A stretch of DNA of 64,000 nucleotides, taken from Progne subis subis. Taxonomy: Eukaryota > Chordata > Aves > Passeriformes > Hirundinidae. The position numbers and the translations under genes are program-made. Shown here piece by piece: positions 35,420-47,290 of the stretch. The notes beneath the pieces are model-generated. The model was not told the origin of the DNA. It searched no databases and saw nothing but the letters and a program-made list of their open reading frames with translations. How positions within the stretch are numbered: the first letter of the stretch is position 1; each line of letters begins with the position of its first letter. Where the stretch lies: contig JAKJHU010000024.1 in assembly GCA_022316685.1 (NCBI GenBank), forward strand, positions 6,394,501 through 6,458,500, written 5' to 3'.

Positions 35420-36097
35420 AAATGCATTCAAGAGTGAATTTTGCATTCTACCAAAACATGGCACATCACAGAGCACAGACACAATTTCATGGGCAAACCA
35501 TACCATTGAGAACTTGGCTCAATATTTAGCCTAAACATTTTCTGTATATTCACTCACTCTTGTCTCCATCTCAGATGATGAATAATTTCTCTGTCTTTTC
35601 CATTGTTTAATGTCAGAGGTGCTATTGTTTAGGAATAGGTCCTTTAGGTCTTTTTAGTTCTAGAGATCTAGTATAATTTTCATCAAGTTATTTTTTCTGC
35701 TGTTTTCTGTAGTACTGCTTTCTCCTCCTGCCATTTTACCTTCCTTTCAAAGATTGGAAATGAATCAGATGAAAGTTAATGGTCCTCTACTTACCTCAGT
35801 ATTTCTGCTAGCTTTTAACTTGAATATTGGTGGAAGTTCTCATCTAACCACTACACCATTATTGTCTATTTTGCCTTCAACATGTTCACATTAACCTGCA
35901 AAGATGGTTCTAAAATGAGTTCTGCTCTAAACTTCCTTATAATGTTATATTAGTGAAATTCCCCTGTAAAAAAAAAAATTCCCTTTATTTTAGGAGAATT
36001 TATAGCAAGACTCTTCATTATTATTTTGTCAGATCATCCCTTAGCAAAAATTTTGCTGTAGTCCCACTGGAAAGACTAATTTTTTTTTTTAAATTTT

Positions 36098-36119
36098 TAT
36101 TATTATTATTATTATTATT
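36098..36119 (+). repeat. (ATT)n microsatellite
   Basis: Seven ATT units following an 11-T run (36080-36090) and an AAATTTTT spacer. Confidence 0.9.
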
Positions 36120-37039
36120 TACACTGTATTTATGTATTTCCAGGAGGAATGCTATAGACCAAATTTTTTTATTATTTTCTTGTTGTGCAGCATACCACAT
36201 TCTTTCCCTTTAAGTTTATATAAAGTTCTCTTTCTTCTTTAATCTTGATTGTGTTACTTGATCATATCCCCTTTTCTTGGTATAATCACAATCCTTCCTA
36301 CCTCAATCCTCCTTTACCCTCTGCTTCTTGCTCCTGTACCAGCATTCACTCCTGTGAACTACAGAGATGGAGGCAGATGAAAGACAGACTTCTGTTTTCT
36401 TCTCTTTTTCTTATTATTTTTTATCAGAAGCTTATCATTTTCTCCAAAAATTGAGGTGTCACAGAGTACTGTCAAAGATTATGAGTAGTTTATCGCATTT
36501 TTCCCTTGATGCATTACATTCACTTGCATGATGTCTACTTTTAGCGCTTCTTAAATATTATTTTCTATGCCCTCAATGACATCCTGAAATGACAGCAGCA
36601 TCTTCAGCAGACAGATTATCTCAGCACCCAATACTTTGCCCTCTCTGTGCAACTCTGTATCAGTTGTACATCCCGTCCCAAAGTGGATGTGCCACACTGA
36701 GCCTCACTGTACTGCACGAAACCAGGGAGAAGGGTAATTCCTTTTGGGGAATTCCTTGTTTCCCTCAGGCAGTGAGTGCAGCCGCTCAAAGGTGCAGCAT
36801 TTCGGCCATTGGGCACTCCACCAGAGAAGCAGCAGGAAGAGTCTCTTGCACCAGATCATTCAAATCACTGCATTCCCACCCCTGATGCTGTAAGCACAGC
36901 TTCAGTGCACTGCACTCTGCTGCAAGCACAGGGTGGGAAAATACGCTTCAACAATGTGCCCGGCAGGGATTTGCTGATTGCTATTTGCAGCAGAAAGCTG
37001 TGATTTGCTTCAGCACTCAACCACAAATTAGCATGGTCA

Positions 37040-37990
37040 CATCATAGGCAAACTCGCTTACATCCTTTCGGAAGGGAAATGGCTCCACATTTGCCATTGT
37101 CCAGCTGCCTACCGAGTCAGCTCGTTTAGACTACAGCTCATTTTAGCCAAGTGTCTTTATGTTTGCAAGAACCACTAAGGAAAGAATTAACAAGAAGACC
37201 ATATGATTATGCCCAACAATTTCGAGTTGGTATTAAAACCTCAGTAGCATTAGAATCACTGTAGGTTCTGCAGTACACAAACACATGCAGGTTACCACAA
37301 GCTATTTCTGTATAGTACCTCTATCTAATAAAAGTTTAATATACGTTTTTGGTTAGCATTAGTACAGTAATTTAACCGGTAAAAGTTTAGAACTTGTGTT
37401 CTAGGAATTATATGAAAACACAAGTAGCCAAATTGCATCTGGAAAATAGCACAGAAAGATTGCATAACTGGTTTTTAGCATCCATAAGAGATAGTAAAAG
37501 GAAAGATTGCCAGGGGGAAGGCTCTCCTCATGCTTCCATTAGCTCCAGAGAACTCAGACAAATTCATTTTGGTGTCAGTGCAAAGGGTTTGACTGGAGAG
37601 GCTTTCTATATGGAAATGCAGGTTTTGCTCACTACACCGCTAACGAGAAGTAGAAAATTAAATAATGCACAGGTGCAATCAGGCAAAACAGTTTCCTTTA
37701 GTGCCTTCTGCGTGATAAAACAAAATTCATTATTTGCTAATAAAATACTAAAAGTAAATCTTTTGTGGTGGGCTCAGGGCTACCGTCAACACAGAAGGAG
37801 AACAGACCTGCCGTGGCAGCTGCATGTGGGGAGACGCCACATCCCGGCAGGGGCTGGAAGCACCAACTGCAGAGCTCCATCTGATGGAAATCCTAATGAG
37901 ATGTCTTTAAAACCTTCACACAGAAAGGCAAATAGGTAATACATGTAGCTGGGCTTATGCACATTTCAAGCGTTTGCACCACCAATTTGT
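37040..37990. promoter_or_regulatory. candidate conserved noncoding region containing a long frame
   Basis: Nearly one kilobase of complex, repeat-free sequence that differs in texture from its surroundings, with balanced composition and few homopolymers. It contains the longest open frame of the AT-rich part of the window (ATG at 37412, stop ending at 37939). Slow mutation in a conserved noncoding element can leave such frames by chance. Confidence 0.25.
37412..37939 (+). CDS. unsupported 175-codon open frame
   Basis: I do not recognise this frame. It encodes a basic peptide with two arginine-rich patches near its C-terminal third (HRRRTD, GRRH). I see no signal peptide, no clear membrane segment and no zinc-binding pattern. 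The context before the ATG (GAATTATATG) is not a good Kozak match. No TATA box, CpG island or AATAAA with a GT-rich element lies in a sensible position. By rough estimate about one frame this long is not surprising in six frames of 64 kb. Most likely noncoding. Confidence 0.12.
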   Translation: MKTQVAKLHLENSTERLHNWFLASIRDSKRKDCQGEGSPHASISSRELRQIHFGVSAKGLTGEAFYMEMQVLLTTPLTRSRKLNNAQVQSGKTVSFSAFCVIKQNSLFANKILKVNLLWWAQGYRQHRRRTDLPWQLHVGRRHIPAGAGSTNCRAPSDGNPNEMSLKPSHRKANR

Positions 37991-40900
37991 AGCACAGAGG
38001 TTTTACTACACACAAAGACTACTTTGTGTTTAATGGTAAGAATATCCATATGAAAGCAGGTCAACCAGCAGTTGGAGCACAGCTTGATGAATTACAGAAG
38101 GTTTTATGACATCTTTTTAATTTGATTCTTTATTTCCAAAGAAGAACTTTCTGGTGTGACAAGCACAAGCCAACTATTAACTATTAAACAAAGGGGAGAA
38201 TATTTTGGTTAACAGTCTTTTCCTCTCTTTTTGAATGTCAGCACATGTCCCCCTGGCAGATTCCATAAATTCAAGAGCTACCAGATGGCTGTGTAACAGC
38301 AATGCCCAAAATATACTCTAGAAATTAAAGAATCACAACTGAAGACAATGAGTGGGTCGCTAAGAGACACGAACAACATCTACTCTCAGTCATCACTTCC
38401 ATTAGGTGGACAGCGCAATTTGAAACAGCGCCAGGATTGGCACATCTTTCACCTAGAAGAGAGTGGAGCACAGCCTGCCCTAATGTGATGCAACATGACA
38501 CATAGCAGCACACTGCAGATACGGCTTGAAATGTATATATCTCAGAAAAGTCAATTTTAAAATCAAGGTAGTGGAAGTGAATGGAAAATGACAAGAATAA
38601 TTTTCCTGCAGCATTTGCACCTGGGAATGATTTATCCCTACTCACAATGCTCATCTGAGTTTCAAAACTCCAACAGAGGTTTCTTCTTTTTCTTTCTTTT
38701 TTTTTTAACTAGGCATATTACATATCCCCTTTTCCAAATCTATACTGTTTCTTTTATGATTATGAGGTTCAGGTACTTTTGGTTTTTTTTGCTATATTCA
38801 GTAACTTTCTGACTTAAAAGCAGTGTTACAAGAAGTGTCCTCAATTACAGGTGTGCAAGTCAGTCATCAGGGATATGTAGATAAAAAATTATTCACAGTT
38901 TCAGTTTCACCCCACCTAGTTAGTAGCTGCTGTACCAAATCTTGCCTGACAATGGTAATTTTATGAAAACTGAACTCCCATGGACAAGACATCATTGATT
39001 TAGAAGTGTGGTCTAAGTGAATATTTATATTCCGAAATTCTGAGAAAAGAAAATGTTACCCAGGAAAAACGTGCATGCTCGCATGAAGTTTTCTATGCAA
39101 GAGGGCAGCAGAACACGACTTCAGTCAGACACCACAGCTTTTACATAAAAGAATTTCAGAGGTGTGAACAGCAGGGCACTGAGTGCTGAAAGAGGCAGGG
39201 ATTTGGGACTGGTGTCTGTGAATAGGACAGTGCTACAGGCTGAAGCCTTCACGGTGCAGAAGCACACGTTTATGAGAAGATCTCAAGCTTGTAAACAGCA
39301 GGGCATTAAGCAAGCAGAGAAGAGTTTGTGTTCCTGAGAACGGAATGCAGCACAAAATGCCCTGCTTCTTCACAGTCACCCCACTTGCAGCTGTCTAAAA
39401 TTAGAGACACAGCCATTGTTCCAATGGATAATCAGGGCTAAGAGCTTTTTCAGGGCATCTCTTGACAGCATGAGGGTTGGTACAATTCAGCATGTCAGTT
39501 TAGCTGCACTGAAAATCTGAAAAGGCCAAATTACAGTTTTATTTTTTTCTGTATTGTGTTACAGAGATACTAACAAAATCAACAGGATTAATTTGATGAT
39601 GAGATTAAAAACACGTTAATGCCTTTTAATGAGATCAATCGTGTTCTGAAAAAAGAAAGGAACTATATCAGGAGGGAGTCGGGAGTATTTAAGAATAGGT
39701 TTAATGTGAGTGCAAAATTTGGTGCCCATGAAAGATTTTCTGGTAAGTTTTTTTAATTCCTTTTAATCTCCATATAGTAGAGTCTGGAAGTCCATTAAGA
39801 AAAAAACTACACTATTCCAGTTTTGAAATTAGAAGACACCACAGTAATTAATGTACCTTCATCAGTGTCTGAGAGGCAACTTAACAGTAGTCCCACATTT
39901 CTGAGGCAACAATGCTGAGACAGCAACATTAGAACTGAACGCTCTGAGGTAGAGCCCCTGATAATGGCAGGTACCTGCTGAAGTTCTAAGAATGCGCCCA
40001 GCACTGCTACACAGCAAAGTTCCATTTTGCTTGAGTTCACCAGAAAGGCTCTGCCTCCACTTTGCTATCCAAGTCACTGTCTCCAGAAACAAAACTGGAT
40101 GATCACAGAAGACACCACAGCAAAGTGGTTGCAAACTAAAGAAACTGAACTCTGCAACCTAGGTTCAACAAATAGCCTAGGTAAAACAAAGAACAAACAA
40201 TAAGAAGGAAAATAGTAGTTGCTAAGCATGCCTCATAATCCACAAAGTAATCATTAGGTATTGCAAATTATTCAACGGCTTTCTAAACTTAATTTCATAA
40301 TGTCTTCCTACAAAAATCTATGCCTTTGCAGTCCAAACTTGAATATGACATGAACAAAGCATTTTAATAATGTATCAACTAACCCCAAAAATTACTTTTA
40401 ACAGGTAATTGCAAGCCAGAGCCATTTTTGTGCTCTATAGCAGTAATTTTTCTTTTCTCAGCAGGTCTGCTGTCCATGTTATCATGAACACACTGGTTCA
40501 AAGTTTCACAAATGCTGATTCAAAGCTCAAGTAAGCACATCCTGTTCTGTATGATTTCATACAATCACAACACTCAGAGTTTATTTTTCACAGAATTCCT
40601 CTCCCACATCAAGGAACCTCAGAGGACTCCATAATTGAGATAACAGGCTTTCTAGTACCCCTACCCCTCTACAAATATAGGAGTATGATTTTTTACTGCT
40701 ATGACAAGGTTGATTTTTGCACACTGACTCCTAAACTTGCAATTTGACTGTGAACTGTCATTTTGATAAGGAGCCTATACCATACTTAACTGCATACCCC
40801 ACTCACCAATGCATGTCCTCATGTCCTACAGGTAGCAGAGCCTGGTGCACCAATACATTCCAGATTAACTACCTGAATATACTGACTCAGCTGCACTGTA

Positions 40901-43900
40901 GCCACCTTACTCTTACTAGCAATCACCATCTCTAAAAAAAGTCTGACTGCTGTTAACAACTGCCACAGGAGATACTGCAGCACCTTCTCCCTCTACTTCA
41001 AACAACAGGAATAAGTCCAAGGAAGCTGCCTAGTCAAACAGAAATGCAGCTTGCAGCAAATGCAGTTCTCTGAACAGCACCACCAGAGCCAGTGCAGCTC
41101 CTCAGCCCTGCAGGGCAGCCGGCTGCACCCTCCCATCTGCACAGCGCTGGCCACCAGCTCTCACAGGCCTGAGTAGCACTTGCAGTGCTCCAGGAGCCAT
41201 CATGCCAAAAGCATGGTCTCTCATGTTCCTTCCTTTCTACACCCTCACAAAATGCCTGTGCACTTGTGGAGGAACAGACAAGGACCCCTTTAAGTCCCTG
41301 GGTGGGGGGAAGATGTTATTCTGTGGCCCAACTCTCCATTTTACAGCTGGCTTCAAATAACTGTTTTTTAGGAAATCTCCTTCATTTTTACCAAACACAT
41401 CCCATGCCATTTTTTATAGCCTATGCTCCTTACCCCAAGTCCTATACCATTCCCTATCCCAGCTACAGCTATACCAGTCTGGTATTTTGCATCATTTTAA
41501 TGCTGTGTTTCTTTCTAACTATCTTGGACACTACCTTCTTACTGCTTAGGACTGCTCCAGCCTGATGAAGGCAAACAGGATTATTCAAGATAATTAACAT
41601 TTCTATAGGGCACTGACAATTGCACACAGATTTAACACTCAGGATACAAGAGAGCAACATCAATTACAATGCTAGGAGGATTCTCATTCATTATCGTGTT
41701 TACTTGCAAACACAAAATTAGTGATGCCTGGATTAAGATTAGAAACAACATAAACTACTATCAGTCAAAAAAAATCCTTTCAAGCATATTTTACACAAAA
41801 CACATGCAGTACCTCAAAGTATGAAAAATAATGGCATCAAAGACACTCTAACATAGGGAATCTTTTTCTCTAAGAGTAGAAATGTATCAAGAGAGAATAA
41901 AGAAAAAGGCTTATGATAATTTATTTAGATTTCTTGCTAGTAATACACATTCTAAAAGGAGAGGCACAACAAGCTGTAAACCAAGGTATAATAGTTAAAT
42001 TAAACTGCAAATTTCAGCTTTATAAGTCTGAATATTAAGAAAAAAAGAAGTCAAAATGTGTCATAAACACAGTTTTTCTTGTATAATAAAACTGCTTTTG
42101 AATTATAAAATTGCACTTAATTATTAGAAATCAGTTGAAATACAATTTTTCTATATGCCAGAGGTCATGAGATGAAGCTAGTAAATGAAAGATATCAAAG
42201 TTGTACTTCAGCCCTACAAAGAACAGCACTTTTACTGGTCAAAAACCTGAAGGTGATTCTAAGTAAGAAAAAACCCCTAGCAATAATTAGCAGCATTTAG
42301 TAAGTCAGAACCAACAAACAGGAGCCAAGTAAATTCTTTAAACAGAATTCAACCATCTCCAGAGCCACAACCACCCAATTCAAAGTACCAGGGAAGACCC
42401 ATGCACTCACTCTGAAACAGCCCTCATGACTCAAATTCTTGGCTGCTCCAGACTCCTGTTCTGCTTGTCCAGGCTTCACCTACAACCAAGGCTGAAAAAA
42501 AAAAACAAAACAAAAAAAATCAATATTTATCTTTCATACAGAACAATCTGAACCATCAAAGTGTTTCTTCACTTACAAAGCTGATTCAAGGTACAAGATA
42601 CAGCTCTTTTGAGGGGTGGGACCATGATGTCCTTGGGTTTCCAAGACAGACAGGGAAAAAGGAAGCCAAACCAAAATCAAAACCAATAAGCCATTATTTT
42701 TTCTCAGGCTCATTTTTTGTCTCTGAAGATGGATATTTGCTTGCCTCCTGCTCTAAGCCTATGGAAAACCAAAACCATCCAGTCTCCAGCCTTTGCTACA
42801 GGTCACTGATTTGCCTGTATTCATGATGTAAGTAATAATTCCTACTTTGCTATACTACACCAAACATCACAAAAGTGTGACAAAAACAGTGAAGTCAATA
42901 AACACAAGGAAAGCTATAAAGGGTCTCTGCACATAAAATACGCTTTGGTTAATCAGGCTAACAAGGACCTTCCCAGAGCTTTCAGAGAGTGGTCACACAA
43001 GGATGCCCAAAATGGTAGTGACAAGGCTGCAAAAGACTTTGAGAGGTATTGTTTTTACAGTATGATCTTAAAGTACTTTCTCTCCTCATTTTAGGACAGC
43101 TATGGAAGAGTTACAAAACCCATTCACCAGACTCATTTTGAAGACAAAATAAAACATTTTTTTTCCAGACTTAAATTTAGACTATAACAATTTTTAAGTG
43201 AATACTAGCAGAAACGAAGAGAGTTTTTTCTCACCTCTTCTTGTTTACAGTCTCGTAAACTGGGATACCACACCACCAGTGTCACACAGGATGTCATTTT
43301 TTCTCTTGGCAAGTAAACACATGTGAAAGAAAAGGCATTGCGTTTATAATGATAGTAACAGAACTTGCTAACATAGTTTTTACCAGGTTCCGAAGGGACA
43401 GCTTCAGGTTTCTGATGTACAGTGCAATGTCTTTGAGATCCACGTACATTTTTCCACCCTGCTGAGCACAGTTTAAAATGCAGAAGCAGCATAATTCAAT
43501 ATTAGACTATTTCACAGTCCACATGAGTTCAAAACAGAAGAAATAACATTAAAAGCAGTGAAATCAATCAAATGATTTAGCTGAAAATAAAATTAGAGCA
43601 TAAAACAACAGTAGACCCAGGAATAGACAGGCTGTCTCCTCTTTTACTCTTGGGTTGGATTTCTTTTAGTATGGCTTCAGTCACTCACCCTGACATTTCT
43701 TTGGACTCCCCAGAGCCCCTTGCAAGGCTGGGTCAGGATTGAGCACTGAAGTTAGAAGATGCTTCTTAGCACTTACTTAGCGGTTAACAAGGGAAAACAG
43801 CCACCTTCTTACAGCACAGAGTATCTGCATTTTGTGGAATTTTTCTTAATCTTTCATTTAATAAGTAACCAACTTCCAAGTACTTCTGCAAATTCTTTTA

Positions 43901-44639
43901 ATCTCAAGACCTCATTCCATCAGGACTTTTATATATTAGCTCTCATCCCCGATTCTTCCAGACATTAGTGTTTCCCCTCTCCAGAATGCTGTCAGTACTA
44001 GACTGCTGTTTGGCTCCTGGTCCTAACTCAGTTCCCTTGATTTGAAATATTTTCTCCCTTTCTCCTCAGATATTATCTGCAATGACTGACGGTCAGTAGC
44101 TGCTCTGTTCTTGCAGCAACTGGCAGGGGGAGATAGGGGTGCTGCAGAGGCCCCAGCCTAAGGTTTCACCTGAAACCCAACACCAAGAGCAGTGATAGCC
44201 AGACCTCGAAGACAAGCAGCAAGGGACTTCTGCTGGCAGATCTCCATTTAAAAGCAAAAGCGTGAATTTGGAGAGCTCCTTTCGGGGCATAAGGAAAGTT
44301 TGGGGGCTTCCTCCCCTTCACCAGGGTGCACACCCTTGGGTGGGGGGTGAAGTGTGAATGAGAAATACGTATCATATTTGCAAAATATGATAGCAAGACA
44401 CAGAGTATGTCAAAAAGGAAAGAAAAATGAGAAAAAAGAGTTATGCTTAAAGGCAGCCCTAAAGAGAGCAAACTTCTGCTTTTTGTAGGAGAAATGGAAG
44501 GTTACTGCTCCTACATGACAAGAATAGCATTTTTTACATTCCCCTTTTCAATAACAGCAGCTAAATTCTCACAGGATTCAATGTTTACGCTCACAAAAAT
44601 CAATTTTTCCCTTTTATTAAAAAATTATGTACAGTAAAT
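37991..44639. other. no gene seen (AT-rich noncoding)
   Basis: Long stretch without an interspersed repeat I can name. Frames of up to 126 codons (41185-41565) are chance; that one is a Pro/Leu/Phe-rich translation of C/T-rich DNA. A GGCAGGGGGAGATAGGGG word near 44116-44140 is only a partial CTCF-like match. A-rich short runs occur at 42494-42518. Confidence 0.55.
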
Positions 44640-45110
44640 TGCTGCTACAACACAATCTACATTGTTTAACATACCCTGCTTTGATTTACTGTTCCATTCA
44701 TAATCTGCTGATGATTAAGCTTCTCAAAAACAATCCTCTAGCCTTTCTAAGTGATATCAAGTTGTTTGTTTTTAATCTGCTGAAAATCATCCGGTAGACA
44801 GATGCATTATTGAAGAATTACATTTTAATTTATTTTCACGCAGTGCCTGTGATGGGCATTTGGATTAACAGAGTGCAATAATGCTTCTTTATGCCTGTAT
44901 CTATTCAAATCAGAAATTACCTGCATACACTGTCTCTGATGGTGGTCAAAAACTGTACAAAGAACTGAGAATAGTGCTTCTTAATATCACACAGCCCTGC
45001 TGCTCATCAATGAGTCTTTTTCTGTTCTAATGCTTTTGTCATGTATATGAAAGTCATTATGTAGTTTAGAAAACAGGAGATGAAGTGAAAGAGGAAGATC
45101 AGGGACCTGG
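44640..45110. promoter_or_regulatory. candidate conserved noncoding block
   Basis: Even, repeat-free AT-rich DNA over about 470 bases. It holds GGATTA (44862-44867), the OTX/PITX-type homeodomain core, plus GATGATTAAGC near 44709-44720 and several ATTA words. Of all blocks in the window this has the most typical deeply conserved enhancer look to me. That is pattern judgement, not alignment. Confidence 0.35.
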
Positions 45111-46029
45111 GATGCATTAATATTCTACCAGCGTCAAAGATATTTCCCTCGAGGGGCTCCTACAGGCCACACTGTTATTACAGTGCCTATCCATTATCTT
45201 GTGCTGTACTTGGTATTAAGACAATAATGGAGAGAATAGGATTATGTGCAGATGATAGGAAATGCAAAGGCAATTCAGCAAGATAGGAAATGAATGGAGA
45301 CATGATTCTTTCCTCGAAGCTGGGAATGGTTTAGCATAGAGTAAGGGAGAAGATAAACGAAGCAAAATGAAATCTTTACAGGTTAGCTAGGGTAAAATGA
45401 GTGTTTACATAGAATCCGATGAGTTTAACCTTTTTGATACAGAATATTGCAGCATCTTTCTTTAATGCAGCAGTATATATGCCTTCAGAGGTCTGGTTTG
45501 ATCTGAAAACTCATTCAACACACACGGGGAAATGATTGGTATTAATTTAATAGAGCAGTCTTATGTAATGGAGAACCATTTAATTCACTCCAATAAAGGA
45601 AAATTTCTAAACCCCCCTCCAGATTTCTGTATTTAAACTGCAAGCTTGAAAAATTCTGCCCATTAAACAAACAGACAGAATTTTTTTTTTTTTTTTTAAG
45701 CAATAAAGAAGGATGTAGCTAACCAAGTGAAATGCTGATCCCACATTGAAATGCTCACGCTCTGCTTTACTATTGCACACCATTCCGTTTCACAAGAAAG
45801 AGTCTGTGGCTATTATCAAGTCACAAAGGCTAATAATTTTAGGAGGCCAGCAATGCATTATGATAGTGATAAACAAAGACAGGACCAGATTGTGTAATTT
45901 ACAGACATTTCTGTGGCTTATGTCTGTCATATTTTTTTTTAATTAGGATAAATCACACACACACACAATTTGCAATAACAGCACAATGCCAAAAGAGATC
46001 ATTTTTGCTCCCTAAAGTACAACTATAAT
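45111..46029. other. no gene seen; T run and CA repeat
   Basis: Includes 17 T at 45681-45697 and a short CA repeat at 45954-45967, which is GT-rich on the minus strand and lies downstream of the putative minus-strand AATAAA. Confidence 0.55.
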
Positions 46030-46035
46030 TTTATT
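46030..46035 (-). terminator. polyadenylation signal AATAAA (minus strand)
   Basis: A perfect AATAAA on the minus strand lies about 38 bases after the stop codon of the candidate exon. A GT repeat (45967 down to 45954) lies about 60 bases further on, somewhat far for a standard downstream element. AATAAA is frequent in AT-rich DNA, so position relative to the exon is the main argument. Confidence 0.3.
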
Positions 46036-46072
46036 CCTTTTAGCAGCACTTGAAGGCTTTCCTTCTGTTAGG

Positions 46073-46213
46073 TTAAAACCGAACAAAGTAGATCAGCAGT
46101 GTGACCGTCTGAATGAAGGCGGCCATCAGAGGGATGAAGCGGCTGTGCCACCGGCCCTGCAGCCACGCGCTGCCCTTGCTGCGGATGGTAAGTCCACGGC
46201 CACGGCGCGGCTG
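46073..46213 (-). CDS. candidate 3'-terminal coding exon with C-terminal membrane segment
   Basis: The minus strand is open from 46213 to a TAA at 46073-46075. Its last 34 residues follow a possible acceptor (CCATCCGCAG, exon from 46178). They read KGSAWLQGRWHSR and then a hydrophobic segment FIPLMAAFIQTVTLLIYFV that ends in RF, which would suit a C-terminal membrane anchor. Codons end mostly in G or C (GCC GCC TTC, ACG GTC, CTG CTG ATC TAC), unlike the AT-rich surroundings. The acceptor lacks a good pyrimidine tract, no upstream partner exon was found, and I do not recognise the protein. It could be a real last exon, a fragment of a decayed gene copy, or chance in a CpG-rich island. Confidence 0.25.
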   Translation of the reverse strand, partial: QPRRGRGLTIRSKGSAWLQGRWHSRFIPLMAAFIQTVTLLIYFVRF

Positions 46214-46450
46214 TCACAGGGCTGAAGAGCCACCTTGCATGCGCCAAGTCAAACCCAGGGTCCCCACTAACACTGCCAAGGACGAAACGCGCCCGTATGC
46301 TCAGCAGAGCTCCCCACGCAGACAGGCCACGCTGGAATTGCTTTGCCACAGCAGGCCAGGCCCTGCGGCAGGCCCACGGCCGCGCCAGCGCGGCTCCATG
46401 CTGCTCTCTGCTGCTGCCTCCCACTCTTTGCCTCACCACGCTCTCGCTCA
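46104..46450. promoter_or_regulatory. CpG island
   Basis: By eye about two dozen CpG fall in roughly 345 bases, with GC content near 60-65 percent, while the surrounding tens of kilobases have very few CpG. The density meets the usual CpG-island criteria. On the + strand it contains a perfect donor-like ATG|GTAAGT (about 46185-46192). On the minus strand it has an ATG in good context (46397-46399, A at -3, G at +4) opening a 32-codon frame that ends at 46301. The island may mark a promoter of an unannotated transcript in either direction, or the GC-rich end of a gene. Confidence 0.65.
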
Positions 46451-46863
46451 TCCCTTTGTCTCAGGCCCTGATGTTTGCCCATCACCACTTAAGCATTGAC
46501 TTTCTTTGGTTGGTGCTGCCAACCAAATTCCGTGATGTACTGATTGCAGTTGCCATTCCAGCCCTCAAAATGGCCCTCCTGGGTTCTGTGGCTGTCCCTA
46601 CCAGTGACCACCACGTGCCAGCCACCAGCTCTTACATCACTCTGATCCCACAGCAAGGCTTCCCTTGGCTCCCCCACACTCCTGGGGCCTCTGTCATGGT
46701 AAGATTTTTGCTCACTGGAGAGCCTTCCTGTGTTTCACATTGTCAGGCCAGACCTCAAGCAGATGAAATAATGTCTTTAGCCCCCAGAAGCACAGGCCTA
46801 TGTGTGGCAGTGCCTCCACTACATTGTCCGCTACCTGGGCAATGGCAGAATACTTGTGCTTAA
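46297..46863 (+). CDS. unsupported 188-codon open frame in GC-rich DNA
   Basis: The longest ATG-initiated frame in the window. It is rich in Ala, Pro, Leu, His and Ser with no repeat, domain or signal I recognise. Competing frames of about 127-128 codons cover 46068-46499 on both strands, showing that low stop density from high GC is enough to explain it. It overlaps the CpG island, so a short species-specific protein cannot be ruled out. Confidence 0.15.
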   Translation: MLSRAPHADRPRWNCFATAGQALRQAHGRASAAPCCSLLLPPTLCLTTLSLIPLSQALMFAHHHLSIDFLWLVLPTKFRDVLIAVAIPALKMALLGSVAVPTSDHHVPATSSYITLIPQQGFPWLPHTPGASVMVRFLLTGEPSCVSHCQARPQADEIMSLAPRSTGLCVAVPPLHCPLPGQWQNTCA

Positions 46864-47290
46864 AAAAACCTGATTGCTGAGCTGTTAGACACATCCTGCA
46901 CTAACATATCATGCAAGGAGGCAAAGCCATCCACAAAGCAATGAGGGAACCTCGTCACAGCCCCGGGGGGCAGGGGCAGGGTGGCAGGGCTCAGCGAGGA
47001 GAGCAAGCCGCCCCAGAGCAGAAATGGAAACTCCAGCAGCCCAGTAAAACCAGCGCACACCTGACGCAAGCCCTGCATCCCAGTCCAGCCAGGCTGGGGC
47101 ATGGCTTTGCCTCCCTGCCCCTGCCTGCTGCACCCAGACCCAGCACTGCTAAACCCTCATGGCCACAGCAGTAAAGGGACTGGGGCAGGGAGCTGCTGTA
47201 CAGACCCTGGAAGGGAAAAGAAGTCTGGAAAACATGAACTTTTAATATTGACCCGCAGATGACAGGTAGCCCAGAGCAACCCCACAAATA
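46864..47290. other. GC-rich noncoding patch with G-quadruplex motif
   Basis: A second GC-rich patch (about 46930-47170) with far fewer CpG than the island before it. It contains four G runs in 25 bases at 46965-46989 (6, 4, 3 and 3 G with loops of 2 to 5), a canonical quadruplex pattern. Frames of 74-98 codons on both strands have no support. Confidence 0.6.

Larger units (their letters stand above)
31431..37039. other. no gene seen (long noncoding stretch)
   Basis: Contains a run of 12 C (32957-32968), a tandem duplication at 35377-35419 and an ATT microsatellite at 36098-36119. GC-richer patches at 33060-33660 and 36590-36900 hold overlapping chance frames on both strands. T-rich DNA at 35570-36430 gives phenylalanine-rich frames that are not proteins. 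No repeat family recognised. Confidence 0.55.

Noticed and set aside
44116..44140. CTCF site in GGCAGGGGGAGATAGG
   Set aside because: Key positions of the core (CCA start and the GGC after the G run) do not match.
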